A stretch of DNA of 28,927 bases from DAOPYE01 sp035352715 (GTDB lineage: Bacteria > Acidobacteriota > Holophagae > Holophagales > Holophagaceae), in NCBI GenBank assembly GCA_035352715.1, contig DAOPYE010000027.1:1-28927 (forward strand). Direction: 5' to 3'. Both the position numbers and the translations under genes were made by a program. The number at the start of each line of letters is the position of its first letter. Within the stretch, counting starts at the first letter, position 1. The notes under the pieces were generated by a model. The model was not told the DNA's origin and did not search any database. It worked only from the letters and a program-made list of their open reading frames with translations. Positions 14,091-20,236 of this stretch are shown here, piece after piece.

Positions 14091-14130
14091 GAAAGCCGCG
14101 GCGGGCTCCCAGGGACCCGCCGCGGCTTTC
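14091..14130 (+). terminator. Perfect 15-bp hairpin in the amtB leader
   Basis: GAAAGCCGCGGCGGG (14091-14105) is perfectly complementary to CCCGCCGCGGCTTTC (14116-14130), with a 10-base loop that itself contains TCCC/GGGA. The stem is followed by only a short pyrimidine run (CTTTCTC), so it could be an intrinsic terminator with a poor T-tract, an attenuator or an insulator. The start site predicted from the sigma-54 element (about 14099) falls inside the left arm. Confidence 0.6.
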
Positions 14131-14193
14131 TCACGGAAACGCGCGCGGCCTGGAAGCTCTTGCTCTCTGCGCCCGTCGCTGGGAGGCAAGTTC

Positions 14194-15423
14194 ATGAACA
14201 ACATCGCTCCGGCCGACACGCTCTTCGTTCTGCTGTCCGCCGCCCTGGTCATGCTGATGACGCCCGGACTGGCCTTCTTCTACGGCGGAATGGTTCGCAA
14301 GAAGAACGTCCTCAGCGTCCTGACGCACTGCTTCGCGGCGCTCTGCCTCATCGGCCTGTTCTGGGTGCTGGCGGGATACAGCCTGGCTTTCGCGCCGGGG
14401 CGCGGATTCTGGGGCGGCTTCGCCTGGTTGGGTCTGCGCGGTGTCGGGTTTGTGCCCTTCGCCGAATATTCGGCCACGGTGCCCAACAATGTCTTCATGA
14501 TCTACCAGGGCATGTTCGCAGTGATCACGCCGGCCCTCATCGCAGGCGCCTTCGCGGAACGCATCAAGTTCTCCGCCTTCATGCTGTTCATCCTGCTCTG
14601 GACGGCGCTGGTCTATGCGCCCGTGTGCCACTGGATCTGGGGCAGCGGCGGATGGTTGCGCAACCTGGGCGTCCTGGATTTCGCGGGCGGGCTCGTCGTG
14701 CACACGACCGCCGGCATCGCGTCCCTGGTAACGGCCGTCATGATCGGCCGACGCAATCTGCGACATGCGCCCACCCCCCACAACCTGCCCTTCGTCGTCC
14801 TGGGCACGGGGCTGCTGTGGTTCGGATGGTTCGGGTTCAACGCCGGCTGCGCGCTGGCCGTGAACAGCGTGGCCGCCAACGCCTTCATCAACACCAACAC
14901 CTCCGCCGCCACCGCCGGCCTGACGTGGTGCGTGCTGGAATGGGTCAAGAACGGCAAGCCCACCCTCTTCGGCATCGTGACGGGCGTCATCGCGGGCCTA
15001 GCCACGGTGACGCCCGCCGCCGGGTACGTTTCTCCCATGGCCTCCGTGGCGATCGGACTTCTGGCGTCCCTGGTCTGTTTCGTCAGCGTCGCGATCCTGA
15101 AGCCCAAATTCGGGTATGACGACACACTGGATGCCTTCGGCGTTCATGGCGTGGGCGGCGTCCTGGGCTCGATCTTGGTGGGCGTGTTCGCGCGCAAGGC
15201 GCTGAACCCCGCGGGCGCCGATGGTCTGATCGCCGGGCACGGACACCAGGTCCTCATCCAGCTCGCCGCGGTGGGCGTCACGGTTGTCTTCACGTTCGGC
15301 GTCACCTGGCTGCTCTTCAAGGCGATCGACGCCCTGATCGGCATGCGCGTGAGCAGCGATGAAGAGATCCAGGGCCTCGACATCTCCCAGCACCAGGAAC
15401 GCGCCTACACCGTCATCGAATAA
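14194..15423 (+). CDS. amtB: Ammonium transporter AmtB
   Basis: A 409-aa inner-membrane Amt/Rh/MEP channel for ammonium uptake, probably trimeric, with about 11 transmembrane helices. The twin pore histidines are visible as His170 (GGLVVHTTAGIASL) and His318 (DAFGVHGVGG), and the structural Asp162 (VLDFAGG) is present. The signature FYGGMVRKKN (29-38) is at the start. The mature-like N-terminus MNNIAPADTLFVLLSAALVM lacks the cleavable signal peptide found in E. coli AmtB, with the first helix starting almost at once. ATG 14194 is supported by GGGAGG 7 bases upstream; an upstream in-frame start at 14059 would run through the hairpin. It is followed by the PII gene 16 bases later, the conserved amtB-glnK arrangement. 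Confidence 0.97.
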   Translation: MNNIAPADTLFVLLSAALVMLMTPGLAFFYGGMVRKKNVLSVLTHCFAALCLIGLFWVLAGYSLAFAPGRGFWGGFAWLGLRGVGFVPFAEYSATVPNNVFMIYQGMFAVITPALIAGAFAERIKFSAFMLFILLWTALVYAPVCHWIWGSGGWLRNLGVLDFAGGLVVHTTAGIASLVTAVMIGRRNLRHAPTPHNLPFVVLGTGLLWFGWFGFNAGCALAVNSVAANAFINTNTSAATAGLTWCVLEWVKNGKPTLFGIVTGVIAGLATVTPAAGYVSPMASVAIGLLASLVCFVSVAILKPKFGYDDTLDAFGVHGVGGVLGSILVGVFARKALNPAGADGLIAGHGHQVLIQLAAVGVTVVFTFGVTWLLFKAIDALIGMRVSSDEEIQGLDISQHQERAYTVIE

Positions 15424-15439
15424 GCCACCGGAGACGACC

Positions 15440-15781
15440 ATGAAGCTGATCACCGCCATCATCCAGCCCCACCGCCTGGAAGACGTGAAGGACGAGCTGT
15501 ACAAGGCCGACGTGACCCTCATCACCGTCAGCGAAGTGCTGGGCCACGGCCGCCAGATGGGCGTGACCGAGATCTACCGCGGACACAAGGAGGGCGGCAA
15601 TCTGCTGCGCAAGATCCGGGTAGACATCGCCGTGAACGACGCCTTCGTGGACGCGGCCGTGAAGGCCATCATCCGGGGCGCCAAGACCGGAGCGACGGGC
15701 GACGGGAAGATCTTCATCACGCCCCTGGAGGAATGCATCCGCATCCGCACCGAGGAGACGGGTCCCGAAGCCATCGGCTGA
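15440..15781 (+). CDS. glnK: PII nitrogen-regulatory protein (GlnK/GlnB) with altered T-loop
   Basis: A 113-aa PII signal protein that senses ATP/ADP and 2-oxoglutarate and, as GlnK, blocks the AmtB pore when nitrogen is plentiful. The family core is clear: MKLITAIIQPHRLEDVKDEL, EVLGHGRQMGVTEIYRG with Tyr46 and Arg47, the B-loop TGATGDGKIF, and the C-terminal IRIRTEE. The T-loop differs from enteric PII: the uridylylated Tyr51 is Glu51, in HKEGGNLLRK. GlnD-type control at that residue is therefore not possible, while Arg47, which plugs AmtB in E. coli, is kept. GGAG lies 6 bases before ATG 15440. It is co-transcribed with amtB. Confidence 0.95.
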   Translation: MKLITAIIQPHRLEDVKDELYKADVTLITVSEVLGHGRQMGVTEIYRGHKEGGNLLRKIRVDIAVNDAFVDAAVKAIIRGAKTGATGDGKIFITPLEECIRIRTEETGPEAIG

Positions 15782-15835
15782 CGCCCGGCCGCGCAAACCC
15801 AGCAGGCTGGAAGCCGGATCGTCCTTTGATGGCGC

Positions 15836-16909
15836 TCAGGCTTCCAGTTGGCGCAGGCGCTCCGCCTCGAAGGCCGATCGCAGCGGTTCGATGATGGATT
15901 CGATCTCGCCTTCCATGAACCGGTCCAGTTGGTGCAGGGTGACGTTCACGCGATGGTCCGTGACGCGGTTCTGGGGAAAGTTGTAGGTGCGGATCTTCTC
16001 GCTGCGATCGCCACTGCCCACCTGGGATTTGCGCATGGCGCTTTCGATGGCGTCAGCCTCGGCCTGGGCCTTTTCCAGCAGGCGGCTGCGCAGCACGGTC
16101 ATGGCCTTGGCCATGTTCTTGAGCTGGCTGCGCTCGTCCTGGCAGCTCACCACGGTGTTCGTGGGCAGATGCGTCAGGCGCACGGCGGAATACGTGGTGT
16201 TCACGCTCTGGCCACCCTTGCCGCCGGAACAGAAGGTATCGATGCGCAGATCCTTATCGTGGATCTGGATATCAACCTCGTCGGCTTCGGGCATCACGGC
16301 CACGGTGCAGGCAGAGGTATGGATGCGGCCCTGGGCCTCGGTCTTGGGCACGCGCTGGACGCGGTGGACGCCAGACTCGAAGCGGAACAGCGAATAGGCG
16401 CCATCGCCTTCGATCTCGGCCACGACCTCTTTCAGGCCGCCCATGCCCGCTTCGCTTTCATCCAGCACCGACACCTTGTAGCCCCTGCGCTCGGCAAAAC
16501 GGGCGTACATCCGGAAGATCTCGGCGGCGAACAGTGCGGCTTCCTCACCACCAGTGCCTGCGCGCACTTCCAGGATGACGTTACGGGCGTCCTTGGGATC
16601 CTTGGGCACCAGCAGCTTGCGCAGCTCGGATTCGCCTTCGGCGATGGCGACCTTCAGATCCGGGATCTCCATCTCGGCCATCTCGCGCAGATCGGCGTCC
16701 ATGGTCTTGTCCGCCAGGATGCCCTCGGCTTCCTCAAGCTGCTTCAGCCGCGTGCGCTGCTTGGCCCAAGCTTCCACCACGGGCTCCAGCTCCGCGCGCA
16801 GTTTGGTGAGTTCGCGCAGCTTCTTTGCGTCGCTCACCACGGCCGGATCCTGGAGCTGGGCTTCCACCTCCTGGAACTTGGCGTCGAGGGCCTCGAGCTG
16901 ATCGAGCAT
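15836..16909 (-). CDS. prfA: Peptide chain release factor 1
   Basis: RF1 reads UAA and UAG stop codons and triggers peptide release in the ribosome. The 357-aa length is standard. Codon-recognition motif PxT appears as PKT in RVPKTEAQGRIHTSA, which distinguishes RF1 from RF2 (SPF). The catalytic GGQ is in SGGKGGQSVNTTYSAVRLTH, followed by the characteristic QDERSQLKNMAKAM. The GGQ neighbour sequence GGKGGQSVNTTYS differs slightly from the enteric GGAGGQHVNKTDS. ATG 16909 has GGAGG about 4 bases upstream. It lies downstream of rpmE after a good terminator, so it may be transcribed from its own promoter or by read-through. prmC (hemK), the usual partner, is not in the window. Confidence 0.97.
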   Translation of the reverse strand: MLDQLEALDAKFQEVEAQLQDPAVVSDAKKLRELTKLRAELEPVVEAWAKQRTRLKQLEEAEGILADKTMDADLREMAEMEIPDLKVAIAEGESELRKLLVPKDPKDARNVILEVRAGTGGEEAALFAAEIFRMYARFAERRGYKVSVLDESEAGMGGLKEVVAEIEGDGAYSLFRFESGVHRVQRVPKTEAQGRIHTSACTVAVMPEADEVDIQIHDKDLRIDTFCSGGKGGQSVNTTYSAVRLTHLPTNTVVSCQDERSQLKNMAKAMTVLRSRLLEKAQAEADAIESAMRKSQVGSGDRSEKIRTYNFPQNRVTDHRVNVTLHQLDRFMEGEIESIIEPLRSAFEAERLRQLEA

Positions 16910-16928
16910 GGATCCTCCGAGCGGACAT

Positions 16929-16960
16929 AAAAAAGAACGGGCCCGTAGACAGGCCCGTTC
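16929..16960 (-). terminator. Rho-independent terminator of rpmE
   Basis: On the - strand, GAACGGGCC (16960-16952) pairs with GGCCCGTTC (16943-16935), a perfect 9-bp GC-rich stem with an 8-base loop, directly followed by six Ts (complement of 16929-16934). It starts 16 bases after the rpmE stop and lies 20 bases before the prfA start codon. Confidence 0.92.
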
Positions 16961-16975
16961 CGTGGGATGAGAAAG

Positions 16976-17230
16976 CTACTGTTCGGCTTCGGTCTTGGGA
17001 GCTTCCGCGACAGGAGCGGGCGCAGCCACTTCCTTCTTCGCGTACTTCTTCTGGAACTTCTCGACGCGGCCCGTGATGGACAGATCGCGCTGCTTGCCGG
17101 TGTAGAAGGGGTGGCAGGCCGAGCAGGTTTCCACGCGGAGTTCCTTCTTGGTGGAACGCGTCTGGAACTCGTTGCCGCACTGGCAGTGGACCGTCACTTC
17201 GTGCAGTTCGGGGTGGATATTGGGCTTCAT
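16976..17230 (-). CDS. rpmE: Ribosomal protein L31, zinc-binding type
   Basis: An 84-aa large-subunit ribosomal protein at the central protuberance. The ATG at 17230 gives the canonical N-terminus MKPNIHPELHEVTVHCQCGN, preferred over an upstream in-frame start at 17266. The zinc ligands are Cys16, Cys18, Cys37 and Cys40 (CQCG and CSACHPFYTGKQ), so this is the C+ form used when zinc is plentiful. The C-terminal 20 residues form an Ala/Glu/Pro/Lys-rich tail (KKEVAAPAPVAEAPKTEAEQ) beyond the usual L31 end, a common extension in Acidobacteria and related phyla. It is followed by a strong terminator and stands alone. Confidence 0.96.
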   Translation of the reverse strand: MKPNIHPELHEVTVHCQCGNEFQTRSTKKELRVETCSACHPFYTGKQRDLSITGRVEKFQKKYAKKEVAAPAPVAEAPKTEAEQ

Positions 17231-17351
17231 CAGAACCTCCAGGAACCGACCGGATGCTTCCCGCACGCGGCTTGTTCACACATAAGGAAGGAATTCTATC
17301 GTTCCAGGCCAAGGAACTCAAGAACGCATTTCCCGAAATACCCAGGTCGGA

Positions 17352-18509
17352 TCAGGCCCCGCGGCCCGTGAGCCACGCGCGGGCGCGGGTGCGGGCGCAG
17401 GCGTCGGTCTCCATGACCTGAGGCAGATCCCGGGCGGGGCCGCCGGGCAGGGCGTTCAGGGTTTCGGCGACGCAGGCTTGGATATCCCAGAAGCCGATCC
17501 GGCCTTCGAGGAAAGCGGAAACGGCCTCTTCGTTGGCGGCGTTGAGGATGGTCGGCGCGGTGCCCCCCGCGCGCAGCGCCCCGTAGGCCAGGGCCAGGCA
17601 GGGAAAGCGCTGGAGATCCGGGCGCTCGAACGTCCAGGCCCGGCTGGTGTTCCAGTCGTAGGGCGGCACGGGACCCGGAAGCCGGTCGGGATGCAGCAGG
17701 GCGTACTGGATCGGCAGCTTCATATCGTTGGCGCAGACCTGCAGCTGGTAGGTGCCATCGTTGAAGCCCACCATGGCGTGGACCTGGCTTTGGGGATGCA
17801 CCGTCACGCGGATCTGGTCCGCTGCCAGACCAAAGAGCATGGCGGCCTCGATGACTTCCAGCCCCTTGTTCATGAGCGTTGCCGAATCAATCGTGATCTT
17901 CGGCCCCATCTTCCAGGTGGGATGGTTCAGCGCCTCGGCGCGGGTGGCGGCCTGGATGCGCTCCAGGGGCCAATCGCGGAACGGCCCGCCGCTGGCGGTG
18001 ATGCGGACCTCGCGGATGTCCTTCGGGAGCCGCCCCGCCAGAAGCTGATGCAGCGCGGAGTGCTCCGAATCGATGGGCAACAGCTCTCCGCCGCCCGCTT
18101 CCTGGGCCTGGCGCATCAGCGCGCCGCCCACGACCAGGCTCTCCTTGTTCGCGACGCAGACGCGACGCCCGGCCCGCAGCGCAGCCTCCGTCGAGGCGAG
18201 TCCCGCAGCGCCCACCACGGCGGCCACGGAGGTGTCCGCGTCCGGATGCAGCGCGCAGGCCAGCAGACCTTCGGCGCCATGATGGATCTCGGCCGCGTAC
18301 CCGAGTTCGGATTCCAGCCATTCAGCGTCCTCGGCCAGGGCCACCGAGATGCAGCGGGGTCGGAAGCGCCGGGCTTGGGCGAGGATCAGCTCGCGGTTGC
18401 GTCCGGCCGCGAGCGCGACGACGGACAGCCGATCGGGGTGGGCTTCGACGACATCCAGCGTCGAAGTGCCGATGGAACCGGTGGAGCCAAGGATGGCGAG
18501 CTTGCGCAT
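17352..18509 (-). CDS. dxr: 1-deoxy-D-xylulose 5-phosphate reductoisomerase
   Basis: DXR makes 2-C-methyl-D-erythritol 4-phosphate with NADPH, the committed step of the MEP isoprenoid pathway. The 385-aa protein has the N-terminal NADPH site LGSTGSIGTSTLDVV (8-22), the metal/substrate site with ANKESLVVGG, IDSEHSALHQLL (Asp/Glu), the flexible loop around LNHPTWKMGPKITIDSATLMNKGLEVIEA with the third acidic ligand, and the C-terminal AANEEAV. All are canonical. It starts 1 base after the cdsA stop (18511), in a compact uppS-cdsA-dxr run typical of many bacteria. In other genomes rseP and bamA often follow; here the gene is followed by the rpmE region instead. Confidence 0.97.
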   Translation of the reverse strand: MRKLAILGSTGSIGTSTLDVVEAHPDRLSVVALAAGRNRELILAQARRFRPRCISVALAEDAEWLESELGYAAEIHHGAEGLLACALHPDADTSVAAVVGAAGLASTEAALRAGRRVCVANKESLVVGGALMRQAQEAGGGELLPIDSEHSALHQLLAGRLPKDIREVRITASGGPFRDWPLERIQAATRAEALNHPTWKMGPKITIDSATLMNKGLEVIEAAMLFGLAADQIRVTVHPQSQVHAMVGFNDGTYQLQVCANDMKLPIQYALLHPDRLPGPVPPYDWNTSRAWTFERPDLQRFPCLALAYGALRAGGTAPTILNAANEEAVSAFLEGRIGFWDIQACVAETLNALPGGPARDLPQVMETDACARTRARAWLTGRGA

Positions 18510-18510
18510 C

Positions 18511-19416
18511 TCAATTCAGTCCATGCACGAAGTGGATATAGGCGTAGAGGGCAGGGGCCGCGAAGACCAAGCTGTCCACGCGATCCAGCATGCCGCCGTG
18601 GCCGGGGATGCCCACGCCCATGGCGCTATCCTTCACGCCGGCGCTGCGCTTCCAGGTGCTCTCGGCCAGATCCCCCAGCTGGCCCACGATGCCCAGCAGC
18701 AGGCCGATCACGACCGCATCCACCACGCTCCACTGGGTGCAGACGAAGGCACGGATCAGGAAAGCGCCGCCGATGTTGCCCGCCAGATTGCCGAAGGCGC
18801 CTTCCCATGTCTTCTTGGGACTCACGCGCGGAGCCAGCTTGTGGCGGCCCAGCAGGCTGCCGACGAAGTAGGCGGCCGTATCGCCCAGCCAGACGATGGC
18901 GAACAGCGCCAGAACCAGGCGCGCGCCGGTGTTGGAGAGCGTCGTCTCGTTGAACATGAAGAGCTTCTGCTGAAAGCCCGTGCCGATGCCCAGGTACATC
19001 GCGGCCATCCAGGTGACCGCCTGGCTGTTCAAGGCGTTATCCAGAGGATCCTTCGTGAAGATCAGCATCCCGAAGTGGATGATGAGGCCGCCCAGGGCCA
19101 GCACGGCCCACAGGGGCAGCCAGTCGCCGTACGGGGTCGCCCCCAGGTAGAAATGCAGCGGGAAGAGCAGCCCCACCAGCGTTCCAGCAAAAATGGAGGG
19201 CTTGGCCAGACCCGAACGCGAAGCGATCAGGCAGGCTTCACGAACCCCCAGGACCACGACGATGGCCATCATCCCCAGGAAGACGATCTTGGCCCAGGGC
19301 TGGTCGCCGAAATACAACAGCGTCAGGAACAGGGAGGCGAATACGGCGGCCGAAGCCAGCCGCGTTGCCAAGTTGCGACGATCCAGGGTGCGTTTTTCGG
19401 GAAGGGCAGCTTTCAT
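18511..19416 (-). CDS. cdsA: Phosphatidate cytidylyltransferase
   Basis: CdsA makes CDP-diacylglycerol from CTP and phosphatidic acid in the inner membrane, the branch point of phospholipid synthesis. The 301-aa protein has several transmembrane helices (for example ASAAVFASLFLTLLYF, IVFLGMMAIVVVLGV, LVGLLFPLHFYL, LVLALFAIVWLG). Its C-terminal half carries the family signature, SPKKTWEGAFGNLAG followed by DLAESTWKRSAGVKD and PGHGGMLDRVDSL. ATG 19416 is preceded by GAGGAG about 3 bases upstream, preferred over a longer in-frame start at 19530. It is 7 bases downstream of uppS and 1 base upstream of dxr, so all three are one operon. The downstream user of phosphatidylserine, psd, is encoded elsewhere in the window. 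Confidence 0.96.
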   Translation of the reverse strand: MKAALPEKRTLDRRNLATRLASAAVFASLFLTLLYFGDQPWAKIVFLGMMAIVVVLGVREACLIASRSGLAKPSIFAGTLVGLLFPLHFYLGATPYGDWLPLWAVLALGGLIIHFGMLIFTKDPLDNALNSQAVTWMAAMYLGIGTGFQQKLFMFNETTLSNTGARLVLALFAIVWLGDTAAYFVGSLLGRHKLAPRVSPKKTWEGAFGNLAGNIGGAFLIRAFVCTQWSVVDAVVIGLLLGIVGQLGDLAESTWKRSAGVKDSAMGVGIPGHGGMLDRVDSLVFAAPALYAYIHFVHGLN

Positions 19417-19423
19417 CGGCTCC

Positions 19424-20122
19424 TCACGGTTTGGATAGGCCGCCGAAACGGCGGTCACGGCGAGCGTAGGCCTCCAGCGCCTCATCCAGACGATCGGCGT
19501 GGAAATCGGGCCACAGGCAGTCCGTGACATAGAGTTCAGCGTAAGCGGCCTGCCAGAGCAGGAAATTGGAAATGCGCATCTCGCCCGAGGTGCGGATCAG
19601 CAGATCCACATCGGGCGCTCCCGCTGTCCACAGACGATCCGCCAGGGCGCGCTCATCCACCTCTTCGGCCTTCAGCCCATCCAGCACGCAGCGGCGCGCG
19701 GCCTGAGCCAGCTCCAGACGGGATCCATAGTTGATGGCGAGATGGAAGACCATGCCCGTGTGATCCGCCGTGGCGGCTTCCAGCGATCGGATATCGCGCT
19801 GGATGCCGTCGGGCATGCCTTCGATGGCGCCTACATGATGAAAGCGGATGTTCTTGGCGCGCAGCTTGGGCAAGAACATCCGCAGGTACAGCCGCAACAG
19901 AGCCATAAGCACGGATACTTCGGCCTCGGGGCGCTTCCAGTTCTCGGTGGAGAAGGCGTAGAGCGAAAGGTGCTGGATGCCCCGATCTGACGCGGCTTCC
20001 AGGATTTCCTCCACCGTCTTCACGCCCTCCTTGTGCCCCTTGATCCTCGGCAGCTTGCGCTGCGCGGCCCAGCGCCCATTACCGTCGAGGATGATGGCCA
20101 CATGACTGGGCTGGCTCAACAA
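19424..20122 (-). CDS. uppS: Undecaprenyl pyrophosphate synthase
   Basis: A cis-prenyltransferase that makes the C55 lipid carrier for peptidoglycan and other envelope polymers. The signature HVAIILDGNGRWA is at the N-terminus (catalytic Asp13 by this start), then FSTENWKRP, and the C-terminal DLLIRTSGEMRISNFLLWQAAYAEL. Start choice: a TTG at 20122 has GGAG 5 bases upstream, giving 232 aa. The TTG at 20137 would add five residues but places the ribosome site inside the gene. It is the first gene of the uppS-cdsA-dxr operon, divergent from the MglA-fusion gene, with about 114 bases between the two starts. Confidence 0.95.
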   Translation of the reverse strand: MLSQPSHVAIILDGNGRWAAQRKLPRIKGHKEGVKTVEEILEAASDRGIQHLSLYAFSTENWKRPEAEVSVLMALLRLYLRMFLPKLRAKNIRFHHVGAIEGMPDGIQRDIRSLEAATADHTGMVFHLAINYGSRLELAQAARRCVLDGLKAEEVDERALADRLWTAGAPDVDLLIRTSGEMRISNFLLWQAAYAELYVTDCLWPDFHADRLDEALEAYARRDRRFGGLSKP

Positions 20123-20236
20123 TTGGGCTCCAAACAAGTAAAATTCGGACGAGATGCGGATTCTAGCACGCCCGGTCGATGAAGACTTGGCGCTCCGGTT
20201 GGGCTATGCTGGGCTTCATATAGCGGATGGTCGTAC

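Larger units (their letters stand above)
13800..14193. other. 394-base intergenic region between ubiD and amtB
   Basis: No gene is supported here. The first half is GC-rich and contains a small dyad GAAACG-ATG-CGTTTC (13854-13868) and an imperfect GC hairpin (13923-13959). Bases 13960-14030 are strikingly AT-rich for this genome, with ATTTTTTGAAAAAT and a 7-bp inverted repeat CAGGCAA/TTGCCTG (14002-14008, 14025-14031). A sigma-54-like site and a strong hairpin follow. The layout looks like a terminator for ubiD followed by a regulated promoter region for amtB-glnK. Confidence 0.7.

Noticed and set aside
15807..15847. CTGGAAGCC/GGCTTCCAG dyad between glnK and prfA as a bidirectional terminator
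   Set aside because: The loop is 23 bases long, one arm lies inside the prfA coding end, and neither side has a T-tract; too weak to annotate.
17478..18953. A 491-codon open frame on the + strand
   Set aside because: Antisense to dxr and cdsA, both with canonical motifs; the C-terminal half is Arg/Pro/Ser-rich.
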